A DNA stretch of 64,000 nt, taken from assembly GCA_030220185.1 (NCBI GenBank), contig JASPKZ010004569.1:248001-312000 (forward strand), read 5' to 3'. The translations under genes and the position numbers were made by a program. The stretch is from Diploptera punctata. Its lineage: Eukaryota > Arthropoda > Insecta > Blattodea > Blaberidae. Below the pieces are notes generated by a model. The model did no database searches. It had not been told where the DNA came from and saw only the letters and a program-made list of their open reading frames with translations. Below, one piece after another: positions 30,598-40,838 of the stretch. Positions within the stretch are counted from its first letter, which is position 1; each line of letters begins with the position of its first letter.

Positions 30598-30943
30598 TAC
30601 TGACGTTTGCAATACTCACCACGTCCTGCATGCGTTTCTCCATCTGGAAAAAAAAAAAGAAGAAAAGATGAGAAATATATAGAAGACTTTTGACTTGTTT
30701 CGCAACTCGATCAGAAGCCATAAATATGAGTAGACGACAGTATTGATGTACGGTTATTATATATTTATGTGTAAGCCGAGAATTAAACCCTCACTGGCAG
30801 TAATAAAACTACGAGCAGACGTTATATGTATTCTGTCGTAAATCAAGCGGAAAATTCGATTTCGATGAAATGTTAACTCCGATTTACATTCATAACCATG
30901 ATAGTCATCAAATTTATTTTATTATAAAGAATGTGGCGGCTCC
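30598..30943. other. no recognised feature
   Basis: A-rich run near 30650; nothing else seen. Confidence 0.3.
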
Positions 30944-31190
30944 GTGGCGTAAATAATTAGTCACTCGCCCTGCAACTCTCGGTAGCAAGTTCGCTCCTCG
31001 GTCACTCCCTGTGTGGTTCGTGATGGACGAATTGAAGTCAAGATGCGTTTTTCTCGGGGTGTTCTCCCGTTTTCATCTACCAAAAACTTAATTCCACCTG
31101 TTCTCCATACTCATGTCATGGGTTTGTTTTCATCTCTTCGTGACGAAAGCCTTGGCCAGCCGGCAGTTTATTTTTGGTCCTAGCCGTTTA
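30944..31190 (+). mobile_element. tRNA-derived SINE, single copy here
   Basis: GGCTCCGTGGCGTAAATAAT (box-A-like) and GCAAGTTCGCTCCTCGG (degenerate box B), followed by GTGTGGTTCGTGATGGACG, TTTTCTCGGGGTGTTCTCC and CTTCGTGACGAAAGCC. Resembles tRNA-headed SINEs but matches none of the numbered families. Confidence 0.6.
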
Positions 31191-31450
31191 GAACATTGAT
31201 GTGCACGTTGAAAGAAACTACACTAGATTTGCAGTAATTTCTTTTATTATATAAAACTTTCCTCATTAGAGGATTGCCTCAAGGACAAAGTGATACAGAC
31301 AATTAATTTTTGTAATCGATGAAATACATTTTGTAAATATATTTAAAAAAATTCAACTTATACGCCTAATTGAAGTATACATACTATAAAGTAATTTTGT
31401 AAATATGGTTTCTTAAAATTGAAATTGATCCTCTAATGGCAGCGATGGAA
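31191..31450. other. no recognised feature
   Basis: AT-rich; nothing seen. Confidence 0.3.
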
Positions 31451-31453
31451 ATT

Positions 31454-31800
31454 CTAGAAAGATACACCCTGTCCAAATCTAAGGAATTCCAGAATTTGGC
31501 TAAGAATCCTGGTATAGTACCCCTTGCCCCGAATCATCAATCCTGTGACAGTTATACTATCTAGTTGGTATTTATCTTTGTAATAGTCAATTGTTGGCTC
31601 ATATATGACTTTCTTTTCAGAGTCAACTTCCTCAGGTTGGCCACTATGAGTCTCAAAACGAATTGTGGGATCTAATATCATACCAATTTTAGAGGATGGT
31701 CTAAATGCAATAATATCTATTCTTCTGTTACTCCCATTAGTGGCCACAACATGTACTTCCTCATAAACTGTGTAAACTTGTTAAAACATATAATCCACAA
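31454..31800 (-). pseudogene. fragment of a retroelement-type ORF (endonuclease-like C-terminus)
   Basis: Minus frame, open upstream to about 31795, reads YEEVHVVATNGSNRRIDI, AFRPSSKIGMILDPTIRFE, KKVIYEPTIDYYKDKYQLD, VTGLMIRGKGYYT. I have seen this R-x-D-I...L-D-P-T-I-R-F-E pattern repeatedly in arthropod repeat ORFs. It could be a restriction-like nuclease fold of an R2-like retroelement (D and E spacing), but I cannot confirm that. The start is lost; about 110 codons remain. Confidence 0.55.
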
Positions 31801-32429
31801 TTAAGGAGAGACGGTAGCCCTATCCCATCAATGTTAAAACATGGGAATTTGAGACCCATTATCTCAGGAACTACTAGATTAATTGTAATTAAATTTTTAC
31901 AGCATATTAAATGAGGATTTTAAAGACCACTGAACCTCAGTCAAACTTGTATCTAAATATTGATGTCCTATATATATTTTTTGTCACTAGTCTCTTTTTT
32001 TATTTAAAAAAATACTTCTAAAAATCATAAGTAGGGATCTGTACAAGAGATTATCATAATTGTGGTTCCACAGCTTTAGTATAACTAGATTTACCGCCTG
32101 TAAAAATTTCATGCAAATATCTCTAATAGTTCCTGAGAAAAAGGGGCAAATGTTCGAAAATTTTCACTTTCCAGAAAACAAGGTTTAAAGTATAATGATA
32201 TTACAGACTGACAATTGTGTATTGTTTTAAAAAATAATTACACGCACTTTTAATTGGCGTTCAGTAAGAAATCATATACAGAAATGTTCAGAAAAGAACA
32301 GAATATTTAATTATGAAAAACCAAAAATTGATTTTTTTTCTAAATTTAGCCTACTGTCTTATCTTAAAATAGTTTATTTCATATAAATATTTTTTAATCG
32401 ATACCAACAGGTTAATCGAATGAGGCGAA
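31801..32429. other. noncoding flank with a diverged inverted repeat
   Basis: ATCTCAGGAACTACTAGAT (about 31861) and the inverse of CTCTAATAGTTCCTGAGAA (about 32121) are followed by AAATTTTTACAG on each arm. May belong to the same element as the minus ORF at 31454-31800. No class assigned. Confidence 0.45.
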
Positions 32430-32618
32430 TGTGATAATGATGGCCAAATGGTGTTCGGGGATCTTTTGGACCTTAAAGTTTCCTGATACTTGTCTAAAAG
32501 GCGAGGAAAAACCCCGAAGAAAAATCTCACCCAGGAAAACTTATCCCGACCGGGGATCGAACCCGAGCCACTGCGTAACAAGGCAGTACACTACCTCGAG
32601 ACCACTCAGCGGTGGACA
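32430..32618 (-). mobile_element. SINE-1, tail lost
   Basis: Minus strand: head GTCCACCGCTGAGTGGTCTC at the right, box B CGGGTTCGATCCCC, TGGGTGAGATTTTTCTTCG, GACAAGTATCAGGAAACTTT. Ends near TAATGATGGCC; a trace of GCGAATGTGATAATG suggests tail C. Confidence 0.88.
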
Positions 32619-32724
32619 TACAGACAATTCTTGTACAGAGTATTAGCAGTACTCTTGTCCAATAACATTTTTGAAACCTATATGTAAAATTTTTAAGAGT
32701 TAAATCCCTAAATTTTTAGACAGA

Positions 32725-32775
32725 ATATTCAATCATTCATTCATTCATTCATTCATTCATTCATTCATTCATTTT
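32725..32775. repeat. (ATTC)n microsatellite
   Basis: About eleven ATTC units followed by ATTTTGAG. Confidence 0.95.
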
Positions 32776-32839
32776 GAGAATTTTCCTTATCATTTAGGGT
32801 TTCCTCTTACCAATCTTAATAATTAACACAAGTTTTAAA

Positions 32840-33170
32840 ATACATAAATGACTAAGAATGTATAGACAATCAGTTTGTAACAAACATTCGCAAGTTTATC
32901 TTAATTAAAGTTTCTTCATCGTTTCTCTGTCCTCTGTGTCTCATCATCCGTTACACCAAATTTCCTCATTGAATTCTGAATGTTATTCTTCCAGGTTGTT
33001 CATGGTTTCCTTTTCTGCTTTTTCTTTCAATTTTCCATGCATAGACGGCCTTTGCCAATCTACCATCCTGCATTCGTCTTACTTGTCCATACCATTTTAG
33101 CCTTCTGTGTTCAATTTTACCCATTATACTTCTTTCTGCATTCATTCATTTTCTAATTTCGTCAAAACGG
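32840..33170 (-). pseudogene. LINE-Q C-terminus
   Basis: The minus strand closely follows 13830-14110 (+): AGAAAATGAATGAATGCAG, ATTGAACACAGAAGGCTAA, ATGGTATGGACAAGTAAG, GATGGTAGATTGGCAAAGG, AACAACCTGGAAGAATAAC. It encodes the K-W-Y-G-Q-V-R-R-M end with several breaks and no open frame above 60 codons, so it is easily missed. Confidence 0.85.
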
Positions 33171-33279
33171 TATACCTATGTGACTAAGTACCTATACTAT
33201 TGGGAGACTTTTCATATTTGACTACATGTAGTCACGATATTATGCTCTATTTATGGTAAAATCAAGTCCGTTAGATTTT

Positions 33280-33990
33280 ATTGACTATTTAACTCATGCC
33301 CCAAATGAGAGTCAATGACCAATCACGTTTCAAAGATTTTTTATTTACAACCAATCACAGTCACGTTTCGCCTAGAATTTACCAACTAAAGTTTATCGTA
33401 ATAAAGAAAGCACCTCCTTTTTAACTTTCTGAATAAGTCATAGCATTATTTTGTAGTGACTGACTCTGTAAGAAATACGGCTACCAGATAGTATATGTAG
33501 TGCATGAATGTCAACACATAGCGCATGCGGGAGATAATATAAAAACATTTGTAGCAATTGATTATACCACGAAAAAAAGAAACCACTGATTGCACTTTTT
33601 TAAATGTATCATTTCCCAGGAATTAACGCTGCAGAAAAATGTAATTGGCATATTTACATCATAGGACACCAGAAATTAATTAATAACCTGTTATGATGTG
33701 TTTCATTTTTTCTCCACTAGGATACATTCTTACAATATTGCTATTCTATTTGGCAATAAATATGAACTGGTTGCAGTGATGATCAAACGAAACATAACGT
33801 TTCTCATTTGTTTTCCAACATCGCCGTTTACATTAAATATATAAATATTTTAAAATAACTGTATTTAAATAATGATTTGTGAGTAAATAGCTTAATTTTG
33901 TTCATTAAATAGTCCTAACAAATGCCACTCTTGATTTCCAAATTCTCTAGATAAATTGGCAATCACTCATGGCATTACTTATGATAAATT
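33280..33990 (+). repeat. repeat K, copy 3 (full)
   Basis: Starts TTGACTATTTAACTCATGCC and ends GGCATTACTTATGATAAAT, as in copy 1. Both CCAATCAC boxes are kept; the TATA-like motif is altered to TATATGTAG. Confidence 0.85.
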
Positions 33991-34014
33991 TCTTTGATGT
34001 CAAAATTAAATTAC

Positions 34015-34382
34015 TTTTTTTATTCAATGCCACCAGTTTGTCATTACGACATTTCTGGTATTTTCTCCTGGCATTGGCGTATTGTAATCCACTTCTGAGG
34101 TTGGGGGGCATGGAAGGCGGGATTACGGTGCCCCAATGATATTATGGGTGAAGACTGTTGTAATGTTACGCAAGGAGAATCTTAAACTTAATCTAAAAAA
34201 AATTAATGTGATAATATTGGCTTGATGATGTTCGGGACCGTTTGGGGCATGAAGTTTCCTAACATTTGTCTTGCAAGTGAGGAACAATCCCGAAAGAAAC
34301 CTCACCCAGGAAACTTGTCCCGACCGGGGATCAAACCCGGGGTCGCTGCGTGAAAGATAGCACACTACCTCGAGAACAGAGC
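34015..34382 (-). mobile_element. SINE-1, tail A
   Basis: Minus strand. Head GTTCTCGAGGTAGTGTGC with box B GGGTTTGATCCCC. Tail A at the left: CCTTGCGTAACATTACAAC, CCATGCCCCCCAACCTC, GCCAGGAGAAAATACC. A T run just left of the tail (34013-34020) could be the poly(A) in inverse. Confidence 0.85.
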
Positions 34383-34394
34383 CATGAATACTTT

Positions 34395-34810
34395 TAAATT
34401 ACAAAAAACCTGGACAGTAAGTAGAAAACAAGCCAACAAGCTGTTAGCAGTAGAAATTGATTTTCTGAGGCGATCGAGAAAAATATCAGGAAGGGATAAG
34501 GTCAGAAACAGCACAATAAGGGAAAGTATGCAAGTTGAAAAAAAAAATAGGAAAAATAGAAGAAAAACGTTTGAAATTGTATGGACACCTCATAAGAATG
34601 GAAGGAGAGAGAATGCCAAAGAAGATCCTTAATTGGAAAGCTAATGGAAGAAGTGGAAGAAACAGGCTTAGAGAACGATGGATGGATGGTGTGAAGAGAA
34701 GTATGGAAGCTAGAGATTTGAGGGAAGAAGATGCTTTAGATAGGAAATTCTGGTGACAAATCACTTTGGGTTGAAGGAGAAAAACTGTATTGTGGAATAT
34801 TCCTAAAAAA
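34395..34810 (+). pseudogene. LINE-Q C-terminus
   Basis: Frames give DFLRRSRKISGRDKVRNS, STIRESMQVEKK, then EEKRLKLYGHLIRMEGERMP, KKILNWKANGRSGRNRLRE, RWMDGVKRSMEARDL. Same subfamily as 27064-27533. One frameshift in an A run near 34548. Confidence 0.87.
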
Positions 34811-34930
34811 ACAACAAAAGAAAGGCAAGATTCGGAGTAAACATTGATACCAGATCCTACACAATGATGTCCCCGAGTGTACATCATTGAACAATTACCT
34901 ATCTGCAGTATAAATAAAAGTATCTAACAT
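34811..34930. other. no recognised feature
   Basis: Short spacer to the left edge of the duplicated block. Confidence 0.3.
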
Positions 34931-35224
34931 GTCTATAAAAATAAAGCTGTAATTGTAAATTATTTATCATTGAATTTTAAAAACTTGAAATCTACTATTT
35001 TACTCTTCAGACAATTAGAAAGTTTAATACAAGATTATAAAGAGTGCCTAACAATAGTTTCACGACCAACAGAATATTTCATAAAAAATATTGAGTATAT
35101 TATGTAAGGAAACTTGACATTAACATTTTATATGTAGTATGGACTCATATTAATCAATGATTCGATTTTCAGAATGAATTTAGATCCAGAATGTAAATTA
35201 AAATTTTATTAGTAAATCATCAAA

Positions 35225-35840
35225 ATATGAAATAGTTGCCTAAATGGTCTGTCTCCTCAATTCAAAGATTATTAATTATCTGTAGCGCTTTTGGGGTCTA
35301 GTCCCATCATCAGCAGAATTAACAGGTTATGGCTTCTTAACTGTCGACCCCTGATTCAACACTGAAAATCTGGTAGAGGGGATTACACGTATTGGGTGCG
35401 TTTTCATTTATCAGATGGTCGTTGCCGTTAACTGCCTTCAAAATTCCCATCTCCTCGAGTACATTTATCTTAGCTGATTATTTTATATGTGCAATAATGT
35501 TAGGGTGTTTTCAGTATCTAACATATGATGTCCTTCATGGATGACGTGTCTTGCATAGCTTGATTTTCCTTCTGCGTGAATAAAGTCTCGAAAATGTTCT
35601 TTAAATCAAATATTAAAACTTCTGTTTGTTTTTCCTACATTAAATTTGTTACAATCTCTACACGTCAATTTACGAGTATATACTCCTTTACTATTGAGAT
35701 CGTTATTTTCTTTGATGTTATTGCTTATTATGTTATTTAATTTGTTATTAGTTCTGTATGCTATTTTTATGTTTTTGTCGGCTTTCTTTAATGTATTGGC
35801 TAACTTTGATGTTTGTTTTCCTGTATATGCATTAACAGTT
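35225..35840 (-). pseudogene. Penelope-like element, GIY-YIG end, decayed
   Basis: Minus-strand paralogue of 43250-43870: TTTAATGTAGGAAAAACAAAC, CATTTTCGAGACTTTATTC, GAAGGAAAATCAAGCTATG, CATGAAGGACATCATATG. Frames are broken, and the hammerhead-like core TCATCAG (inverse, 35307-35313) lies 3' of the nuclease end. The upstream reverse transcriptase is not present. Confidence 0.8.
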
Positions 35841-35844
35841 AACT

Positions 35845-36470
35845 AACTAATTAACTCACTGGCACTCTCGAAACCGCAAGTTGAAGGCAACGTGGATATG
35901 AGCTCTCCACACATCTCTATCCTGAGCTAATATTTTCCAATCATTCCCCATACAATCTACGTCCCTAAAATCTTCTGTTATTGCTATTCTCCCACCACAT
36001 TATTAGTCTTTTAACTCAGCGTTTTCCCTCTGGTTTTCCTACAATGAACTTCCATGCCACTCTTTCATTCCCCAATTGCGCCATATGTCCTGTCCATCGC
36101 ACTCTACGAGACTAACCAGTTCTAATTTTATCTGGTTTCCTATAAAGATCACGTAGTTCACTATTATGCAGTCTCTCTCCATTCGCCTGTTTGTTCGTCT
36201 CTTTGGTACAAAAATGTTCCTAAGAATTTTATTCCAAATACGCCTACTCGTAATTTTTTTCTCTCATCCTTAAAGTAAGAATCCATGTATCGCATCCAAA
36301 CAATATAACTGGGAGAAATTACAGTTTTATATATTATTTGAGTTTAACGTGTTTGTGAGAGAAGTTGGGACGACCAAGAGTCCCCGTAATTCATAATAAG
36401 CATGCATTTCCAGAATTGAGCCAATGTTTATTTCCCTTATGCATCTCATTACTATTTGTATATTGTTGTT
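35845..36470 (-). mobile_element. LINE-P, C-terminal half
   Basis: Minus strand from the 3' end (GGTTTCGAGAGTGCCAGTGA, tail GTTAATTAGTTAGTTAAC at the left, a TTAG-type tail) through the coding C-terminus to the EIKHRLN-like region. Paralogous to 43870-44525, so it predates the duplication. Confidence 0.87.
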
Positions 36471-36734
36471 GCTATTTGAATTTTGTGTATATATTTTGAA
36501 TCCAGCCCTTCTTTCAAAATTTCCATCAAAATACTTATTTTCTAAATATGGAATTTACACGTGGATAGCAAACCATTTTTTGTTTATTTCAATAATTATT
36601 ATTAGAACACTACAACGTTACGAATCGGTAAAAATATATTGGCGTAAGAAAAAATCTTATAGACTGTCTGTTTGCTGTTAACATAATTATACATTACAGT
36701 TTATTTATTAGGAACGCATAATTATCAAATATTT
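36471..36734. other. duplicated noncoding segment
   Basis: Matches 44525-44740 (ACGTTACGAATCGG, GGCGTAAGAAAAAATCTTAT, TTTGCTGTTAACATAATTA). No coding content recognised. Confidence 0.6.
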
Positions 36735-37285
36735 TACGGCTCAACTGCACTTATACTAGCGCTTGATCTTTAAGTTATATTCTTATAAACTATAGCTCTT
36801 CATCTGCATTTACTAACATTATTTAATATTTTAAACTTTTTAAAACAATTTTTATAACATTATTAGACAATTTTGAAGCATTTATTTAAATATGCAAATC
36901 ACGATATTGTGACACTGTTTGACAATATTGTGATGCTAACTGCTACTTTCTCCACAGAGTATATTACTTAGTCTATGATTTTTCTATCGCTGTTTTGGGT
37001 TATCGCTGGTTGGACCAGCGTTAGGGAGTGATAAGTAAGTGTGCACCCATTTTTAATAAACTTTGGTAATTTTAATATTATTAATATAGATTTGGGGAAT
37101 TATTGCAAATATTGGTCATTTAAATTTCATAGCGACGGATAGTAATCGAGGATGATAATCGATATGTGGTTCCATTGTGGGTTATAGCTGGCTCTATAAA
37201 CTCTGTCGCATGCGCAATATTATTCTATAGGACTTTGAAAATAGTTCACGCTAGTTAAAGTGCAGTTTTTCCTATTTTAATCCAG
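36735..37285. mobile_element. nonautonomous element with short TIRs, absent from copy 2
   Basis: Copy 2 reads straight from ATAATTATCACATATT to CCAGAATAAGGCTTCG at 44725-44750. Copy 1 carries about 550 extra bases. Near the insert edges are CAACTGCACTTATACTAGCG and the inverse AAACTGCACTTTAACTAGCG. The interior has the motif GGGTTATCGCTGG, similar to GCGATAACCACAT-type text at 58800-58900. No transposase. Confidence 0.72.
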
Positions 37286-37349
37286 AATGAGGCTTCGCAT
37301 TCCAAATATCTAATCACATGGAATAATTCCCCCTGCATCATCCGGAGCT

Positions 37350-37655
37350 GGGGGCACGCCGTAGCGTAGTGGTTAAGGCACTGAGCTACAAGCCGGAGGG
37401 TCGAGGGTTCAAGTCCCGTTGGGGTCATGATTTTTATACTGGCCCAAACCCTCTGGCGGCACTATGGCCCTGGGGTCGACTCACCTCTAACGGAAATGAG
37501 TACCAGACGCTTGTTCTGGGGGTAAAGGCGGCCGTCACGCAGGTCTGACAACCCGGCTGACATAAAAGTGCCGATTGTCTAGAAAAAGTGGGAGCCTTAA
37601 ACTCCTACTACCCCAAGGGCCTCCGGGTCTGTTGTGGGATCACTTTACTTTACTT
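37350..37655 (+). mobile_element. SINE-2 with target-site duplication
   Basis: Head GCACGCCGTAGCGTAGTGG (box A TAGCGTAGTGG), GAGGGTTCAAGTCCCG (box B), body CTGGCGGCACTATGGCC, tail CACTTTACTTTACTT. Flanks TCATCCGGAGCT and TCATTCCGAGCT form a diverged target duplication. Copy 2 has the uninterrupted TCATCCGGGGCTTATTAGG at 44796. It inserted into SINE-1 tail C after the segmental duplication. Confidence 0.93.
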
Positions 37656-37669
37656 ATCATTCCGAGCTT

Positions 37670-37942
37670 ATTAGGATCGACCTGTCGGGAGAGGGATCTA
37701 AATGAGTGATTAGCTCAAACCAGGACCACATCCAAGACAACACGAATACGTATTTAAGACGAAACACATCATTCACTCATACATCCATACTAAACATGGC
37801 GAATATGATAGTGATGGTTATGGTGACCAGATGATGTTCGGGGAAATATTTGGGTCTTAGTTTTCTGACATTTGTCCTGTAGGTGAGGGAAAATAAAACG
37901 ATAAAGAGGCAGTAACGCTACCCTGTGACCACAGCGGTGGAG
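37670..37942 (-). mobile_element. SINE-1, tail C (main part)
   Basis: Minus strand, head CTCCACCGCTGTGGTCAC at the right, box B lost by deletion, then TCACCTACAGGACAAATG, AACATCATCTGGTCACC and tail C: GCCATGTTTAGTATGGATG, GAGTGAATGATGTG, TCCCTCTCCCGACAGGTCG. Tail C continues left of the SINE-2 insert to about 37270. Confidence 0.82.
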
Positions 37943-38038
37943 CCTAAAATATTCATGATAATTAGCATAATTAAATGCAATTTTTCAAATTTCAAAATTG
38001 TAAAACAGATCTTATTTATTAAATGTATTGTTGGTCTT
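37943..38038. other. duplicated noncoding flank and target site
   Basis: Shared with 45095-45215. Ends with ATTGTTGGTCTT (38027-38038), the first of three copies of the LINE-P target sequence. Confidence 0.7.
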
Positions 38039-38549
38039 TTGATGTCCCAACTCCTTTCAAAAATGTTAAGTTGAAAATGTATAAAACTGTGTATTCTACC
38101 AGTTATATTATATGGGTGAGAAAGGTAGGAAAGGAGATTACGAGTATTCGAGAATAAGGTACTTAGGAAAATTTTTGGACCAAAGAGAGATGAACAGACA
38201 GGTGAATGGAGAAGACTACATAACAATGAACTACTTGGTCTTTATAGGAATCCAGATATAATAAGAATAGTTTAAGTCTCGTAGACTGCGATGGGCAGGA
38301 CATGTTGCGCGTATGGGGAATGAAAGACGTACATGGAAGCTTCTTGTAGGAAAGCCAGAGGGAAAACGCCCAGTTGATAGACCAAGAATGAGGTGGGAGA
38401 ACAACATTAACTATGATTTGAGGGAAGTAGATTATACAGGGAATGATTGGAAAGCATTAGCTCTAGATAGGGATGTATGGAGAGGTTATGTCCGCGCGGC
38501 CATGAATCTACGGGTTCGATAGTGCCAGTGAGTAAGTAAGTAAGTAAGT
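38039..38549 (+). pseudogene. LINE-P, 5'-truncated insertion a
   Basis: Begins GATGTCCCAACTCCTTTC and ends GTGCCAGTGAGTAAGTAAG with four AAGT units. Lies between ATTGTTGGTCTT at 38027 and again at 38550. A deletion removes the CETWTLTLRE segment near 38117 (GGGTGAGAAAGGTAGG), and a frameshift lies near 38270. It keeps 69 open codons of the C-terminus. Confidence 0.93.
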
Positions 38550-38561
38550 ATTGTTGGTCTT

Positions 38562-39106
38562 ATGCATTGCAGAGACTCTTTATGTCCCAAATCCTTTCAA
38601 GAAACGTTAAACTGAAAATATATAAAACTGTTATTCTACCAGTTATATTATATGGGTGCGAAACATGGACTCTTACTTTAAGGGAGGAAAGGAGATTACG
38701 AGTATTCGAGAATAAGGTACTTAGGAAAATTTTTGGACCAAAGAGAGATGAACAGACAGGTGAATGGAGAAGACTACATAACAATGAACTACATTGTCTT
38801 TATAGAAAGCCAGATATAATAAGAACAGTTAAGTCTCGTAGACTGCGATGGGCAGGACATGTTGCACGTATGGGGAATGATAGACTTGCATGGAAGCTTC
38901 TTGTAGGAAAGCCAGAGGGAAAACGCCCAGTTGGTAGACCAAGAATGAGGTGGGAGAATAACATTAACTATGATTTGAGGGAAGTAGATTATACAGGGAA
39001 TGATTGGAAAGCATTAGCTCAGGATTGGGATGTATGGAGAGCTTATGTCCGCGCGGCCATGAACCTATGGGTTCATTAGTGCCAGTGTGTAAGTAAGTAA
39101 GTAAGT
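38562..39106 (+). mobile_element. LINE-P, 5'-truncated insertion b, 170-codon open frame
   Basis: Begins ATGCATTGCAGAGACTC, 25 bases further 5' in the element than insertion a, and ends (AAGT)n before the third ATTGTTGGTCTT (39107-39118). Frame 38567-39079 is intact: LPVILYGCETWTLTLREER, VLRKIFGPKRDEQTGEWR, SRRLRWAGHVARMGNDRL, VGRPRMRWENNINYDLREV. Only the region after the reverse-transcriptase palm; no catalytic residues, so not functional alone. Confidence 0.93.
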
Positions 39107-39118
39107 ATTGTTGGTCTT

Positions 39119-39562
39119 AAACTATTGTTATATTCTGTATTCGAAATATGTGTTGTTGAAAATGAACCACAATACTTACAGAGTAGGAGATACAATGCAG
39201 AGAAAAACACCAAATCTTGTAGCTTCATAACTTGATGTGAAGTGATTGTAGAGAGTAATCGACATGAGCGGTAAATTACATGCACCCAGCAGTTCTGAGG
39301 GCAAAGGTTAGACCTTCATATTGACACGAGTCTTGATTTCTTCGTATTAAAAATTACATTTCTAATAAATCAGCGGTTTCGATGCATATTTATATCAGAT
39401 AATGTACGCAAGCACAGAAATAAATCTACGTAATATTACTTATTATGTTTTTTTTTTCTTTCAGAACTTTCAGCGAATTCCGAATGAAGATTTTTATTTA
39501 TTTTTTTTGCAAAATATCTACCCTACTTAGTAGACACCGATAATTATCATGACTAATAGACA
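39119..39562. other. duplicated noncoding segment
   Basis: Matches 45216-45382 and 46520-46829. The 45382-46520 insert of copy 2 is absent here; the join reads GGTAAATTACATGCACCCAG. Confidence 0.7.
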
Positions 39563-39892
39563 CATGTCGACCGCTGTGGTCTCGAGGTAGCGTGCTGCCT
39601 TCTCACGCAGCGGGCCCGGGTTCGATCCCCAATCGGGACAGCCTCCTGGGTGAGGTTTTTTCGAGGTTTTTCTTCGCCTGTAGACAAATGTCAGGAAGCT
39701 TTATGACCCAGAAGTCCCGAAAATCATCGGCATCATTATCATCCTTATCATTACCATCGCCACTCTTCACTGGCGTGGAAAGCAACGGGAAGCTACTACA
39801 CCTATAAATCCCTAGTAAAGCTGTAAAGCATAGCATGAAAATGCTATGATTGCAGTGAAAGACCTGCCATCGGGCAGAATTACTATGGATGC
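39563..39892 (+). mobile_element. SINE-1, tail B, with target-site duplication
   Basis: AATAGACA occurs at 39555-39562 and 39893-39900. Head CGACCGCTGTGGTCTCGAGG, box B GGGTTCGATCCCC, body GAGGTTTTTTCGAGG, tail B GGAAAGCAACGGGAAGC to ACTATGGATG. Absent from the duplicate locus at 46820. Forms an inverted pair with the copy at 40905-41216. Confidence 0.93.
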
Positions 39893-39896
39893 AATA

Positions 39897-39898
<2 letters not shown>

Positions 39899-39928
<30 letters not shown>
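39899..39928. repeat. (TA)n microsatellite
   Basis: TA run at the left edge of the tandem array; a matching run (40843-40888) closes the right edge. Confidence 0.95.
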
Positions 39929-39930
<2 letters not shown>

Positions 39931-40150
39931 TCTTATCATGCCATATTAAGCTTGCATTGCTCAATGTTAAAGATTTAATTATAACATCGATAAAGCGTCA
40001 CTGCTATAAAGTAAAATAAATATTCTCTTTAATTTGCTTACTTGATATAGTCAGCTACCAGATGGCAGTGAAGACAGTGTTCTCGCGACATCTAGTAATA
40101 ATGGAGAGTATAATACATATATAAGAAAAATAAGTGTTTGAATTGGATTC

Positions 40151-40220
40151 GCCTGGTAGTGTAATGGATATCACGCTGAGGTACAGACTCAGAGATCCGG
40201 GTTCGAATCCCGTCCAGGCA
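40151..40220 (+). tRNA. tRNA-like fold, anticodon ACA, unit 1
   Basis: Acceptor GCCTGG pairs with CCAGGC, discriminator A. Box A TAGTGTAATGG and box B GGTTCGAATCC fit pol III consensus. The anticodon arm is a perfect 5-bp stem CTGAG/CTCAG with loop GTACAGA, so formal anticodon ACA (Cys UGU), which eukaryotic Cys tRNAs do not normally use. T arm 4-5 bp. The AATGGATA D-arm recalls Arg tRNAs. The relative at 48141 carries the same 3' sequence, so a SINE head is more likely than a decoding tRNA. Confidence 0.45.
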
Positions 40221-40449
40221 TTTATTTTTCTTATCATGCCATATTAAGCTTGCATTGCTTCAATGTTAAAGATTTAATTATAACATCGATAAAGCGTCAC
40301 TGCTATAAAGTAAAATAAATATTCTCTTTAATTTGCTTACTTGATATAGTCAGCTACCAGATGGCAGTGAAGACAGTGTTCTCGCGACATCTAGTAATAA
40401 TGGAGAGTATAATACATATATAAGAAAAATAAGTGTTTGAATTGGATTC

Positions 40450-40520
40450 GCCCTGGTAGTGTAATGGATATCACGCTGAGGTACAGACTCAGAGATCCGG
40501 GTTCGAATCCCGTCCAGGCA
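40450..40520 (+). tRNA. tRNA-like fold, anticodon ACA, unit 2
   Basis: As unit 1 but with one extra C in the acceptor 5' strand (GCCCTGG), which spoils perfect acceptor pairing. Anticodon arm and both promoter boxes are unchanged. Confidence 0.4.
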
Positions 40521-40748
40521 TTTATTTTTCTTATCATGCCATATTAAGCTTGCATTGCTCAATGTTAAAGATTTAATTATAACATCGATAAAGCGTCACT
40601 GCTATAAAGTAAAATAAATATTCTCTTTAATTTGCTTACTTGATATAGTCAGCTACCAGATGGCAGTGAAGACAGTGTTCTCGCGACATCTAGTAATAAT
40701 GGAGAGTATAATACATATATAAGAAAAATAAGTGTTTGAATTGGATTC

Positions 40749-40818
40749 GCCTGGTAGTGTAATGGATATCACGCTGAGGTACAGACTCAGAGATCCGGGT
40801 TCGAATCCCGTCCAGGCA
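40749..40818 (+). tRNA. tRNA-like fold, anticodon ACA, unit 3
   Basis: Identical to unit 1 over the 70 bases as far as I can read. Followed by ATTTATTTTTCTTATCATG and then the TA run, so no fourth unit. Confidence 0.45.
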
Positions 40819-40838
40819 TTTATTTTTCTTATCATGCC

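Larger units (their letters stand above)
34931..39562 (+). repeat. segmental duplication, copy 1
   Basis: Colinear, same orientation, with 42055-46829. Shared order: AAAAATAAAGCTGTAATTG; Penelope piece; LINE-P piece; GTATTGGCGTAAGAAAA region; SINE-1 tail C; GAGCCTAAAATATTCATG; CAGAGTAGGAGATACAATG; CCCAGCAGTTCTGAGGGC; CTACCCTACTTAGTAGACAC. Copy 1 alone has a MITE (36735-37285), a SINE-2, two LINE-P insertions and, at the edge, a SINE-1. Divergence looks like 10 percent or more, so the event is old. Confidence 0.9.

Noticed and set aside
38567..39079. Intact 170-codon ORF as a host gene
   Set aside because: It is the post-palm part of a LINE-P insertion flanked by its target duplication.
40151..40818. 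Functional Cys tRNA cluster
   Set aside because: Anticodon ACA, an acceptor defect in unit 2, and a dispersed SINE-like relative argue against decoding function; kept only as tRNA-like.
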